This document shows positions 40,801 to 54,900 of a stretch of DNA of 64,000 nucleotides, piece after piece (position 1 is the stretch's first letter; every line of letters starts with the position of its first letter). The stretch is from Kalmusia sp. IMI 367209. Taxonomy: Eukaryota; Ascomycota; Dothideomycetes; Pleosporales; Didymosphaeriaceae. The translations under genes and the position numbers were made by a program. The notes beneath the pieces were generated by a model. The model was not told the origin of the DNA and did no database searches. It saw only the letters and a program-made list of their open reading frames with translations. Where the stretch lies: positions 2,136,774 through 2,200,773 of the forward strand of contig JAPEUQ010000007.1 in NCBI GenBank assembly GCA_027946365.1, written 5' to 3'.

Positions 40801-43489
40801 TAAGTGATGTCATTTATAAAGGAAAATCCCACAGCCAATATAATATAGTTATAAGAGTATCTAGGTTAACTAGGGATTACAGCGATATATCTATTAATAT
40901 AACTACCTAGATATTAAATATTAGCCGCCACCCCTTTGCCCTCATCTTACTTACTTAAGGATATCTAGTGTGCCCTACTCCAAAACGAATACTACCACCT
41001 AAATATAATATATAGAGGTGAGATACGGTCTACTTTACCTTCTTAGGACTATAGATCGTTGGCCTGCCTATGACGGTATAATAGAGTGATATAAGATAAT
41101 CTCTTAATAGATTAAGGGAGTATAGCTAAGGTGACTATATCTAGGATCGGCCTACCTTCTATGTCTTAGGGGTTAGGAGAGCCTATAAAGTTATAGGGTA
41201 AGAGCCTTATCTTTTATATAGATGTAAGCTAATCTTATCATCCTCTCAGTATACCCAGTGCAGCCTACGTGATAATAAAGAATCTACTATAAAATAAGTT
41301 ATAACTATACTATTAGCGTATTTATAGTTCTCTCATTAGTGTCCTCTTTAAGCTACATAGGATAGATATAGGATTAGAGAGATGTCTTTATTTATTAAGA
41401 CAGGCCGCGTACTATAATCTATTAAAAATAAGGACTAGTATAGCTATCCGTTATCCTTTCTTCCCTCCTATTTATATTTTATTTATAAGGGTTATGCTTT
41501 CAGCGACTTCGGTTATAGGCTGCGTCTCCTTATAAGGTGGTCTTAAATACGCTTATATTATAATTTATAAGAGCTTAATGATATTAAATTATTACCTAGC
41601 CCACTATTATAGTGCTGTACTAGTAGGCTAGGCTAGGTAGTTCCTTATAATCTTAACTCTAACCTACGTAGAATTCCAGTGTAGCATAATGGCGCCCATC
41701 CTATATAGCTATTTATTCTACTATCTATTGTATTCTGTAGAAGACTGCCGTAGCTTCTATTTCTAATATATTATAGTCTATAGCTCTCTATCATCTAGTA
41801 GATACTATAGAAAGAGTTCCTACGCTGCGTTAAGATACGACTTATCACTTTTATTAAGTATCTAACTCTTCTCCTTATATTTATCATTATCCTTTTACTA
41901 TAACGCTACCCTAGTAATAACTACGCTCCTTTTTATATTATGATAGACTATTCTTCCGCCCTCTTCTATCATAGACTGCGCTATTTTCTTTTCTATAGTA
42001 GACTATCCTTCTATTCTCTTTTATCGTAGACTATCTTTCTACCCTCTTCTACTGTAAACTACGCTATTTTCCTTTTTATAGTAGATTACGCATTTTCCTA
42101 CTCCATTTACCATAGGTGACAACGCGTGGGCGTAATCCTAGGTATAGTATAATAGCTATAATAATCTATTTAAAATATTAACCTTCTAACTAGCTTTAGT
42201 TTTAATAAGGTAGGCCTAGTAATACTAAAGACATAAATTAGTAACTATATTAATTAACTTAAGCCTAATAATATTAATCTATAGGGTAATAAGATTAGTT
42301 CCTTTAAGAGAATTATTTAAGTATATTAAGATACCCTTACCACCGTTCCTTAGAATCGAGCTTTAGTTAACTAGGCTGAAAAGGCCATTATAGGGTTAAC
42401 TGGTTAGATTAAGATACGCTCGACGAGACCCTCCAGAAAAGTAAAGATCCTAAATAGTATAAGAGAAATAGTATTAATAGAGGAGACTTCTATAGTAATT
42501 ATAATGAATATATTAGATCTATAGGCCCTAACTTTTATATCTACGTCTAAACATGTAAAGTAAGTAGTTAAGCTAGCCCCTTAAATATCTATATAGATAT
42601 TTCTAGTCATCTATATTATTATTACCCTATAGGGTGAGCGTAAGTCTAAAATATTAGAGCTAGATAAGATTATATAGTAGGTTGATAATATAGAAGAGGA
42701 AGTGGCTAACCTTAATTTACTTATTATCTACCTAGTTAAAGTTAAACGTATCTAGATTTTATAGAAGGTATATACTTTAGAATAAATTATAAGAAATAAT
42801 GTATATATTTATCTTTAAACTATATCTTTACTATACTTCTTAAGTAATACGCCAAAGATATATTCTATATTAAGATCTATATTACGCTACTATAGGGTTA
42901 CTAGGCCCTAAGTATCTAGGGAGTCCCAGCGACTTACGCTAGGGCTACCTAGTATCTAAAAATATAGTATAATATATTTATATCTACCATATATATCTAA
43001 TTAATATCTAATTATTTTATTCATCTATATATACGCTCATGATAGCCTATATAGTAGACCCTTTCCCTACTTTAGTTATATTATTAATCGTTTAATGCAT
43101 CCACTTTACCTATATTAAATCTATAGATAATTCTATTAGTGAGGTTATTAATCAATCGTTTTATAGACAGGTAAGATAGTATTAATAACCTAGAGGATTA
43201 AATTATTTAAGTAACTATAGAGCCTTTAGAAGACTCCTTTAATAAGTATATTAATAAGATACCTATTAATGTCTTCTACAGCGCTATACTAGATAGAGTG
43301 AGGATAGTTAATATAGGTAAGAGGGATATAGGAAGCTTATAACTTTCCTTAACCCTAGTAATTATAACCATGATAGCAATAGTCTCGTTAAGCTTAATAA
43401 TAATAATAATATTATACTATACTAGAGAAAATTACCTACGCTAGTAAGCTTATTATAAAGAAGTAGAAGCTACTATTAAGTCTAGTTAT
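37851..43489. other. RIP-degraded AT-rich DNA, unidentified
   Basis: An open minus-strand stretch at 39,710-39,949 (79 codons, starting MVDTSSVYNLSKF) is less degenerate than chance would suggest. It may be the N-terminal part of the gene with the P-loop remnant, but there is no motif to prove it. A T-rich tract lies at 40,710-40,765. No other gene was recognised. Confidence 0.4.
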
Positions 43490-43640
43490 AGTATTAGTAA
43501 TAGTGATAAATATAATAATAAATATAATAATAAAGATAATGATAAATATAATAGTAAAATAGTAATAAAGAGAGTAATAAAGATAGTAATATAGATAGTA
43601 ATATAGATAATATTAAAGAATAGTAATAGGTCGCTTTAAT
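43490..43640. repeat. A/T minisatellite of GATAAATATAATAAT-type units
   Basis: Irregular tandem units of AATAATAAATATAATA, AATAGTAATAAAGA and ATAGATAGTAATAT follow each other. The 61-codon minus-strand reading across it is Leu/Tyr-only and is not taken as a gene. Confidence 0.7.
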
Positions 43641-43724
43641 ATAAGACCCATAAAGAGTACCACTAGTATGAGTAAACATGTTAACGTAAAGAAAATAAAT
43701 CTTTTTAGTAGACTAGAAGCTATT

Positions 43725-43945
43725 AGAAAGATACTAATTAGTTAATATTACCTATAAAGCCTTTAGAGTAAGTAAAGCCTTTAGCGTAAGTAGATAATTA
43801 TTAAAAAGATATTAATTAGTAAGAGTTATCTATAAAGCCTTTAGAGTAAGTAAAGTCTTCTAAATAGGCGGATGATAGTTATTAGGAGGATATAAATTAG
43901 TAGACGTTACCTACGAAGCCTTTAGAGTAAGTAAAGCCTATAGAG
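43725..43945. repeat. Three tandem units of ~70-90 bp
   Basis: AAAGCCTTTAGAGTAAGTAA followed by AGCC/AGTC occurs repeatedly together with GATATTAATTAGTAA-type and ACCTA..AAGCC blocks. Unit boundaries are near 43,725, 43,790 and 43,875. Confidence 0.75.
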
Positions 43946-46299
43946 TCTCTAGATATAGAGAAGGGTAATTAAGAAACTATTAAAGATCCCTAGTAGTTAA
44001 TAAATCTCTTATATTATCTCTTACTCACGTGACTATCGACCAGACCAGGAGCTGTAAAACCTTAGATAGCTATATAGTAAAGACTTTAATCTAGTAGACT
44101 AAAACTCTACTAAGATATATAAGATAATTAGTCGTAAGCTACTAGCTTTAAAAAGGTATTCTGCTTTTTAGCTTACTTATAGTTTCCTCCGCTAACTAAT
44201 AATTAGGGCTGAGGCAGCAATCTCTAAAGAGGTAAAGGAGATAAATAGTTAATTAAGTAAGTTCTACTACTTAAATATTATTAAAATATTTATACTTCCG
44301 CTAGACACGTTGCTGTACGACTATATTATTATTTTATTTTCAGTCACTTAGAGATTAGTAATAAGATATAGTCTCTTTTATATCAATAGGTTACTCTCAC
44401 CAAATACATCTACCAACTCCTAAGGAAGGGAGGTCTTATCAACAGCTCTAATATAAGATATAATAAGATCTACTTAAATAATATTATTATTATTATCTAA
44501 TTCTAAATTATATATTAGTAGCTTATTATAGTAATCGCTCACACTAACCTAGAGAGGATATATAGAGAGTTCCCAGACGTCTTTAAGCACCATCCTAATG
44601 GATATAGAGGCGATGGTTTATATCCTTCTTAAAATAAATTTCTCTCTTATATCTATATATTTAGTTCTCTTAGACCCACCCCTATTATTACTGAATGTCT
44701 AGTAGAATTAGTCTTATTAATATCCTCTCGCGTACTAGTAAAGAGTGGTGAGCTATCTAGAAATACTCTTAAAAGATGCCCTAATTTTTACATTTATATT
44801 TATGCCCCTAAAGGTTTTTATATTATATAAAAATATGATAAAGATTACTATCTCTTATATCTTTAACTAGGTATAGGTATAATATAAGTGAGAAATAGCC
44901 GTCTATAAGTAGGAGTATAGTATGACGGTAGAAGAAGACCAGCTATCTTCTTCTTAGGAGCCTAAATATAGTGCTACTAATATATCTTTAGTAATAAAGA
45001 TAACCCTAAAAGATATAACTTTAATAATATATAGACTAAACTAAGAGCCGCTCCTCCAGTAACTTTCTACTAACCCTAAGAACCCTAAGACTATATAGAA
45101 AATATTAGGTTCTAAATCTACTTAAAAAGGACTAATTTATATTATACCTCCTACTAATGCCACCGTATAGCGCGTAAGCTTTCTAGTAGCTGGCTATCTC
45201 ATCCTTATAATACTTTATACCTTCCTAAATAAGGTCTGCGACTTCTAATATATAGGTATAGCTATTTAACTAGGGAAGAAGCCCTAAACGCTTACGTATA
45301 GTAGGCTTCTTAATATAGCCTTATAATATAGAATAAGTTTTACGACTTTTTAGCTTATCAGTTAAAACTCCTAAGCATATATATTAAGCTATAGTAATAG
45401 AAGTTTTAGACTTTTAAGAAGTACTTTAGGTATATCAGCCTCTCTAGTATATCTAGGGCGAATAGTTCTACTATTCTCATCTACTATATTAGAGAGTTCT
45501 ACTCTTATTCCCATTGGTATGACCAAGATAAGCTTAAGGAAGGGGATGAAGGGTATAGTATAGAGTTTAAAGAGACTTATATTTAGCTCCTTTACCACCT
45601 TATATTTATATCCTTAGTAGCACCCCGTTCGGAGCCGCCGTTTAAGATCCTTATAAAACGCTAGTTAGACCTCCTCTATACCATTAATAAGAGCGGTAAG
45701 ATGGAACTTCTTAATAACTATAACTAAATTCTAGCTAAGTTGGTGCGAACCTTTATAATAGAGCGAAATAAAAATATGCTTAGACTAAATAATTAGCTAG
45801 CCTATATGATTAGTATAATAGATATAGATATTAAGTCTATCCTATTTATCTATTAAACTAAGGACATCGAGTCTATACGCCAAATAAGTAATGAGCTAAA
45901 ACATAGGTAAGAGAATAGACTTTATAAATTAATAACCTATTAGATATCCTCCGGCCGTAAGGGTCCAGAGTCAATTAAATAGGTAATAATACTTAATAGA
46001 ATCTTCTTTTATATTATATTTATTAATATAATTCTTAGACTCTCTTACTACTGCCTGGCTATAGAGCCGGAGTTAGACGTTTAGTTTAAATCTTTAGAAG
46101 TATATTATAATGACCCTAAGGTCTTATTTATATATAAGAACTTCTCTAAGCTGATCGAGGGTAATATAAAGTAGGTATAGCTTATAAAGAATATTAAAAG
46201 GTAGATAAAATCTAGAAGCGTAGTAGCCATTCTAAGGATAAATATAATAAGATCCTTATTAATATTAGGCTTCTCTCTACTACGCTCCTCTATTATATC
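43946..46299. other. RIP-degraded AT-rich DNA, perhaps 5' part of the helicase-like remnant
   Basis: Plus-strand frames between about 44,900 and 46,300 show moderate stop density and may be upstream coding sequence of the helicase-like remnant that follows. No helicase ATP-binding motif could be read. Confidence 0.35.
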
Positions 46300-46800
46300 G
46301 TAAGTTGAGGCGTCTATTTAACCTTAGAGTTACTCAATCCTCTACTAACCTAAGCCATCTAGGATATTATGCTATTAGTTAGATAAGACGACGTTATATT
46401 TCTTATATTTAAGTAGACTAAAGTAGATAACCAGTAGATTATAAATATAAATGTGGTAATATAGTAGTCTAATTACTATACTAGTATTAACATCTTTAAT
46501 TAGTATAGTAGCCTGGTCTAATACTTTATAAGTACCATTAACATTATAGCTAAGGGTGTTAACCTAAGCGGCGCCAATATTATTATTATAGTCAACCTAC
46601 ATTTACGTCTAGATAAAGTCTAGTAGTTTATAAAGCGGCTAAAGAGATCTAGTTAGTTAGAGGATATAATCTTAATACTTTAATACTATAACTATACTTT
46701 ACTGGTTGATATAAGCATCTAACTAATATATACTTATAAGTATAAGGTTAATAGTAGAATCGATAGCATAATTATTAAAGAAGAACTAGTAAAAGATAGT
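46300..46800 (+). pseudogene. Remnant resembling the C-terminal helicase domain of an SNF2-type protein
   Basis: The plus strand at 46,552-46,680 reads KGVNLSGANIIIIVNL, then DKV, two TAG codons (former Gln), FIKRLKRSS, TAG and LEDI. This follows the SNF2 superfamily-2 helicase motif V/VI pattern, G.NL.GAN..I......D...Q...R..R.GQ..., at the right spacing. Upstream, LVQYFISTINIIA fits the motif V approach strand (..V.V.ST...A.G..L). The remainder is too damaged to read. It could derive from a host gene copy or from helicase cargo of a mobile element. Confidence 0.55.
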
Positions 46801-47660
46801 AATAAGAATAACTTATTTATAACCAATGGTGGGCTGTTCGACGTATAAGGGCTTCTTAATAATAGAGCTTTAGGGTCTAGCGATTTAGGCGTCCTCATCT
46901 AATAGAGATTCTTAAGGTTATAGGGATAAGGGTATAGAGATAATAAAGAGGGCGTTTCTATCTATAGTATTAGTAAATTAAGTCGTACCCTTCCATTCTA
47001 TAGTTTCTATATATTGTGTCATCTAGGTTATCATACGCCTGTAATGATATACGTTAACTTTTTAATATACTTTATTTAAACTATAGTAAATACCCTTAAG
47101 GCTAGAGTCATTATAAGGGTATTAAAAGTAGATGAGTTATTTCCTTATAATAGGATCGTGAAACGCTAAAGACAACGGAAGTATAGGAAGTAGATTTATA
47201 GTATTTATATATTAGTACTACTAGCTATACTATATAGAGTGTCCTTACATCGAGATAAAGAGGGCTGAAAATTCTATAACTATCCTTCTAAGATTACGAC
47301 CTCTCATTTTACTTATTATTCTAGCTAATGCTAAGCTAATTATTAGAAGCCATCTCTAATATTTACGTACTAATCTAGTTTAGTTAATCCTATATTTTAT
47401 ATACGTTTTCTTCTCCTCGTTAGTATCCCCCTCTATAAGGTTACGTTATAAATACTAAGAATCTATAGAGATTATAGTCTACTATAGAAGATTATAGATT
47501 ATTAATAGCTACGATTAAGAAGAGACTATTATAGACTATTATTTACTAGGGTAGACTGGCTTCCGTAGCCTTTCTACCTAGTAAGTAGCCAGAGAGGGGG
47601 GGAAGAAAAGAAAAGAATAAAATAATAATTTATAGGACTCTAGAAACTATCGTGCCAAAA
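46801..47660. other. RIP-degraded AT-rich DNA, unidentified
   Basis: Fewer stops occur in plus frames near 46,950-47,150 (a CHLGYHTPVMIYV-like reading), possibly a continuation of the helicase-like gene. A purine run lies at 47,593-47,620. Confidence 0.35.
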
Positions 47661-47662
47661 TA

Positions 47663-49741
47663 GTCTATACACGCGGGATAGTTAGTACACGCCAATATTT
47701 AAAATTTAGGCAGCTTTCTAAGACTATAAAACTTACAATAATAGCTACTATAATGAGATGTTTTAATAGAGAGCTCTATAAGTCTTATAAATTAATACTA
47801 GCTAGTAAAATTATAATAATCTAGTTGACTTTTCGATCGCATGACCACTATAGGAAATTTAAGATAAAGAAGCCTTAGTAGCTTTAGTAGTACCTATAGT
47901 CTTCTACGTAGTTTAATCTTTTATTATAACTTTTATAGAAAGTCTTATAGTATTTTCTTTTCTTTTTAGCAACTTCGATGCGATTCTAAAGTTATTCTTA
48001 AACTTTCTAAACTTCTTAAGTTTATACTTTTTAAGCTGCCTTATTAGCCTTCTACTTTTTCCTAGATATTTAAATCTAAGCTCTAGCAACGCGTCTTTAT
48101 TCAGCTAGATTTCCTTTAAGTAGTATATTCTCCTTTATAATCTAAACATCTTCTTATTTTTAAAGCTATAAACTTACTTTCTTAGCCTCTTCTTATTATA
48201 GATTATCGCGCGCCTTTTATACTTTACTAGGCGACCAGTAGATTACACTTCCATAATAGTTATGAGGCGCCTTAATGGGTAAAGCGTAATGTTTAGTTAT
48301 ACGTCTACCTTTTACTACTAGCGCTTTTTTAACACCTTAAAGCTTATGCGCAAAGATTTCTAACTTAGTAGTTAAAGAATAGACGTCTTAGTGTAGTTTC
48401 TCTACTTAATTCTAGTCTTCTAAGCTTATAGCTTTTACACGCCTATTATATTTTCTAAAGTTAGTAGTACTAGAAGAATTTAAACTTTCATGAGAGTCTT
48501 ACTTAGGTTGGTTGGTAAATTTTTTAAGGATAGACTTTCTATCTAGGGGCGCAATGCCAGTTGCTTCAAAAGATTTTAAAATTAAAGCCTTACTAATAGA
48601 TATAACCTAGGCGTTCTAGAATAAGCTATAAAAGTCTCTTTTAGCTATTAAGATTAGCTCTTGACTGTTTAGTAGAAAGGCTAACAACTCAGCTGAGTAG
48701 TCAGCTGAGAGACTTTTAAAAACGTAGATGTTAAGTAACTATAAGATAAGTATTATATAAAGAGATAGAATAGTAAGTAGGATTCTTTACTCATCGCAAT
48801 AGTCAATGAAATTAATAGTTACGTAGAAACCATGCCTATAAAGGATAAGGAGTTAATAGACTTATTATGATTCCTTCTTAGTACAGTGATTAAACATCTA
48901 TATAAGCTATATAAAATCTATTTTATTATTTATCTAGCCATAGCTTAACGCTGTAATAAAGATTCAGATTTCTAAGTTAATCTCTTATAGTTAGCTTTAT
49001 TATAGATCTTCTAAATGGACTAATAAATAAGGGCTAGTTTTATAGTAGATCTATTAACGCATAGATAGACTAGAACTGAAATCTACTCATGATTTCTATC
49101 TTATATTAGCTACATTACTTATTTATACTTATATAGAGATCTGTTATAAATCCGTTTTATTCTAGAGATATTATCAACTAGAAAGTCATTTTCATCCATA
49201 TTATAGATACTTAACTTTTTTAATTTTATACTAAGAGATCTTTTACTATAGTAGCTTAAGTATAATTTATATCTTACTTCTGAATTTACTTTATATTAGT
49301 TACTATTAATTCCAGTCGCCCATTTTGAAATAAGGGCGTTACTATTCTACTTAATAAACTAATCTACCTACTTTATGCTAATAGTAGTTTAAGTAATAAA
49401 CTTATAAAATGTTAAATTAACTATCTTATAAATATTAGGCCTTATTTAGTAAGCTTTTTACATATTATATAAGCTCTTTTTCTTATTATTTACTTATTTA
49501 CTGCGTTCGGAATCCGTAGCTTTATATAACTATATAAAAGCTCTATACCTTCGCGCTAAGATAGTTTATATAACGCTAAGTCTTTTTGCGATCTCCGTAT
49601 ACGCTAATTATTTAAATAGAATCTTAAGATTCTAATCCTACAATTATAGCCTTAATAGGATCTATATTAGCTGAGAAAGCTGGTGTTAAAAAGTTAACAC
49701 GTTTACGATACGCGTGTATTGACTATCCCATATACATAGAC
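47663..49741 (-). mobile_element. Fot1/pogo-type (Tc1/mariner superfamily) DNA transposon
   Basis: The element is 2,079 bp and is flanked by TA on both sides (47,661-47,662 and 49,742-49,743), the expected target duplication. Its ends form an inverted repeat of at least 30 bp, with left end GTCTATACACGCGGGATAGT and right end its complement except for seven mismatches, all transitions as RIP would cause. On the minus strand at about 48,860-48,420 a transposase remnant is readable: RHGFYVTINFIDYCDE (the DGHGSH..NFIDYC region around the second catalytic Asp), VFKSLSADYSAELL, then AKRDFYSLF and ALILKSFEATGIAPLDRK. These are typical of Fot1/pogo DDE_1 transposases. Several Gln and Trp codons have become stops. 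Its length is close to the family norm of about 2 kb. Confidence 0.93.
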
Positions 49742-51949
49742 TATATCATTACGGTAGTATCTAGAGCTTTATATACTATAGTAGTCTATAGTATTCTATA
49801 TCCTATACTACTCTCTAGAAAACCTTATACTATTATTAGATAGGATGGCTAAGTACGCCAGTCTACTCTAGTCAATAATAGTCTATAATAGTCCTCATTA
49901 ATCTCTAATAGTCTCTAATAGTCTATAATAAACTATAGTAACTTACGGAAATCCTAGTACGGTCTTATAAAAGAAATTAATAAAGAATATCTTATATATG
50001 AAGTAGGGCTAACTAAACTTACTCAACTTATAAAAATAAAGAATAATAGCTAACTACTAGCCTGACGTTAACAAGATGAGGAGTAAAAAGAAGCCTAGAA
50101 ACCTTAATATAAATAGAGAATGGAATACCTTTTACCTAGATTTTAAGAATCCTTCTTTTACGTATCAGTCGACAGTAATGATATCTAATAAAATTCTTTC
50201 TTAAAGATATATAAGAATATTAGAAACCCTAATTAATAATCCAATTAATATCTAAACTTAAATAGAAAGGAAGAGGTCTTTATATATACTAAAGAGAGAC
50301 TATTCTATAGTAGAATCTATAGGAGTTTATCTAAGTCTATATTATACTATAGTCTATGATATTCTATACTATAGTAGGATCTATAAGAGTCTACCCTAGT
50401 CTATAATATTCTAGAGTTTATTATAATCTATTCTAGTCTATATTATATTATAGTCTATAGTAGACTATTCTAAACTTTACTCTACTAAAGTCTATAAGTA
50501 TCTATAAGAGAGTAAAGAAACTATATGAGATTATATTCTATTATAATCTATAAGAGTTAATATAAGACTTTATAATAGACCTAAAGACTCTATACTATAC
50601 TATATAAAAAATATTAATGATATTATTTATTTATTTAAAAATACTAATAACAATATAAGATAAATAGGCTTTTTTTAAAATTCTAAAATTTATAGAAGGT
50701 TTATATATTTTATATTAACTAATAACTATAAGTTAGAGGTTCTATAAAGTTAATTTTTAGAAAGACTAATATAGTAGTCTATATAATTTCTATACTCTAT
50801 ACTACTATATACCCTATTCTAATCAATAATATATAGTCTATACTAAACCTCTACTATACTTTATAGTTTATAGGAGAGTATAACAGTCCATATTCCGTAA
50901 AAGTACTATAAGAGACTATACTATATAATAGACTACATAGAACTATGAGAGACTATGAGAGACTATATAATATAAGAGACTATAAGAGATTATATACTAT
51001 AGAGACTACAAAAGACTAAGAGAGACTAGAAGAGATATATAATATTTTATAATAGTATTATAAAGTAGGAAATCTAATAAATAGAAAAAATATATAGTAA
51101 ATTAAAAAGTAATAGCTAAAATCTTATTCATTAAAAAGAATTAATCCTAAAAGATAATTTACTCCTTATTTTAAATTATAATAAGATAGATTCTAAATAG
51201 AATTTATCTATAATTTTAATTAATATATTTAACTATTTTATATATAATATTAATAGGTTTATTTAAATATATCTATTTATTAAGAACTATATATTATTTT
51301 TAAAAATAGTAAAAAAATATAGTTATTATTCTCTTCTATTTTTAATTATATTAATTTTAAATAATAAATGGGTATTAAATTTAGCGTAAATAATATAGAA
51401 TTAATAAAATATATTATAAAATAAAAAAGAAAATATAGATTTATATATAAGTCTATTATATTAGTAATCTCTATTAATTATTAAGTTCTAAAATAGTTAT
51501 CTCTACTCTAAGTAATTCTTTATATAGAATATTTAAAAGAGAAAATTTTTCCTTAGCTTTATAATGGGCTGGGGCTACGCCCTAGCCTTAATAAGGGATT
51601 AGTAAGGAGAGAACATCTACTTAAGTGGAGAACCTTTCCTTTTTCCCCTTTTTCTACCTCAGCTAGAATTCATACCTTTTAATTGGCACCTATAACATAA
51701 TACTTCTAGGGCTAGCCTATAATATTAAATTCTAGTCTTTCTAGAAAAAGGGAACTTTAAAAAAGGGTTAAGGGTCAAAGTAAAAGAGAATCTAGAATAT
51801 CCTAAATAGAATATTAACTTAGTAAGCTACTTATTTAACTCTAAGCCCTTAATATCGTGAGGAGAAAGATTATACTTAATAAGAAGAAGATCGCGCCCAG
51901 ATTAATACGCTACGAGCCTAGAATAAAGAACTATATAAACTAGTACTAG
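49742..51949. other. Very AT-rich DNA with TATAGTCTA-type low-complexity words
   Basis: Between 49,850 and 51,060 the words AATAGTCTATAATAG, TATACTATAGTCTAT and AGAGACTATAAGAGA recur without a fixed period. From 51,100 to 51,540 the sequence is almost only A and T. A less mutated patch lies at 51,565-51,720 (GGGCTGGGGCTACGCCC) and may be the left part of the following retroelement, but no LTR was found. Confidence 0.5.
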
Positions 51950-54900
51950 GTGCCCTTTAACCCTAGAGATATATACCCTCTATAATTTCTATACTTTATG
52001 CCCCTATACTGTCACCGACGCCAACACCTAATAATCTTAAACTAGTAACTATTCTACTTTCTATAATATCTTTTTAAGATTATATTTACTACTACGGCGC
52101 CGGTCCACTGGAAAGCCCTATTAATCCTAAGTAAATTTAAGAGTATAAAAGCGTAATTCGGCGCCTAGAAAATTATAATAAAATATAAGCTTAGGACTAA
52201 TATAGCTTATATTAGAACTATAGAGATTAGTAGGCGCTTATATGGGAATGCCTTAACGAAGACCTATAAGCGACAGTATTAATATTTTATAAAAATAGTA
52301 GAGATAAGGGTAAGTTTAACCTAGTTAAATTTCTTAAATACCTAACCTTCGTATACGCCGATAAGCATATCTAATAAAAGGCTAAGATATACTTAGATAA
52401 TATTATATAAGAAAATTATAAACTATTCTTAGAATTTTATGTCCGCCTTAAGCGTATGATGGTTAAGGTAGGTAAAGTCTTTAATTAGACCTAAAAAGAT
52501 ATGAAAGCTTAGATATATTATATATTTTAATATTAAGTAGATTATATTAAACTATAATATCCTAAGGAATATATACGTTAAACTTATTATGGGATACTCC
52601 TAAATCGCTACTAATATAGAAATAGAGTTACTAGAGGAGAGATTTAGACCCTAATGAGTATACCATAATTCTATATATAATCTAATAAGGGATTATAATA
52701 AGGATACTATAATAACCACCATCGCGTTAGCGAAAATAACACGTATACGTTATATAAATAATATAGTTAAGTTATAAGATAATTAGATACTAGAGGCGCT
52801 GTTCTAACAGTGATGGGAAGTAGACGTATATATATATTATAGATGAGAGGGCTACTAATTCTATGTATACCCCAATGTAATAGTATTATAGCTAATTACT
52901 CCTTTACTAAGAAGGAAAGCCTTCTTATTAGGAAAAGACTAGCCCCAGACCGATGCTAGTATGAGGGTCTATAAATAATTATTTAGTAGAGGTATAACTA
53001 AGATATATCTTAATAGTCTAGGTAGTAAGGGTTATAATAAGAATAAACGGCCCTCTACCTATTATATTAATATTCTTAGGGGACATCCATTACATAGATA
53101 TTTTAATTAATATAGGGTGTAAGTGCTTCGCAGCGATTAGTCTAGGGATAATAGAGATATTTACTATAGAGTGTATAATGATTCCCTAGACGTTAGAATA
53201 GATAGCTAGGGTACTACCTAGAGCCAAAATTATAGAGATGGTTATAATCTCCTATAATATTATAGGATAACGCTAAATACTATATGTATATATAATATTA
53301 GGATTATATAGAGACTTAATATTAGGCTCCCTATAGCTAGATTAGTCTTAGTTAGTAATAAATATCTATAAGGGAGAGATCTGGATTGGAGCGGCGGGGG
53401 GACTTATAGTCCTAGATATTAATATCTTAATAAGAAGATCTCTATGTTAAGATATCCTCGAGGACGTAGACTACGAGCCTAATCTAAATCTAAAGGAGAA
53501 ACTACACTAGAGTAAACTTATCCTAATATTAATCTAAGATATTACTAAGATCCTAACTATCCTCCTACCCCCAGGCGCCGGACGTGGGGGACCCCTACTA
53601 AGCCCTAAACTTACTAAGGACGGACAACGTTTACTACTAGAGCTAATAATATTCTAGGATCTATTTAATAAAGAGAAGGCCTCTAGCCTACCCCTATATT
53701 AAGGATAATCTAACCATCACATCCGCCTAAAAGTAGGGGTAGATGGGTCTATACTACCTTTACTATAGGGTCCCCTCTATGGCATGTTAAGAGAACAACT
53801 AACGGAGCTATAGAAATAACTTATAAAGCTAATAAATAAGGGCTAGATAAAAACCTCTTTCTTCTCCGTAGGGGCGCCAGTCCTACTCACACCTAAGTCT
53901 AAAAAAATAGTAACTATACGTTAACTATTATAAGTTTAATATAATCTCAGAACCGACTACTATCTATTCCTATTTATTAAAGAGATACTATAAACACTCT
54001 CTAAAGCGAGGTAGTTTACTAAAGTAAATATTTAAGTAGTATTCTATAAACTCTATATAACTAAGAGGAAGGAGTATAGGATAGTATTCTAGACCCGGTT
54101 CGGCCTATTTAAATAACTAGTTATCTTATTTAGGCTTGCGAGAGCTCCCACCACGTTCTAATAATATATTAATGGAACCCTTAAAGAAACCCTAGGCACT
54201 ATATATATGGTATACCTAGATAATATTCTAATCTATACGAAGGGGCTATTACTAGAATACTAAGAGTATGTCTAGAAAGTCCTTTAATAGCTCTATAAAG
54301 TAGGCCTTAATCTAGACCTAATAAAGTATAAGTTTGCTATAAAGAAAGTTAAGTACCTTGACTATATTATAATGGTGGGAGACTCCATCCGCCTAAACCC
54401 TAAAAAGATCCAAGCCATATAACTATGAGAATACCCTATAATAATATGAGGAGTCTGACGCTTTATTAGATTTATAAACTTCTACTATAACTTTTTATAG
54501 AATTTTACTAAATTGGCAGAACCACTCCACCGTCTTATAAAAAAAGATACCTGTTCCATTAGATAGAAAGGGAGGATAAAGCTACGCCCTTAAGATAATA
54601 TTTATTATGGGGCCAGTCCTAGTACTCTAGAACCCTAAGAGGAATATAAAACTAGAGGCGGACTACTTTAGAAGGATAATAAAGAATTACCTATTATAAT
54701 TAAATAAAGAGATTTAGTACCTAGTTACCTACTATTTGGCTAGCCTTATGTAAGTATAATAGAACTATATAATCTATAATAAAGAACTACTCACTATAGT
54801 ATAATATATAGTAGCGTGGAAACTAGAACTTATTAGTATACGGGACCCATTCACAATCCTTATAAACTATAAGAACCTAGAATACTTCACACGTATCCAT

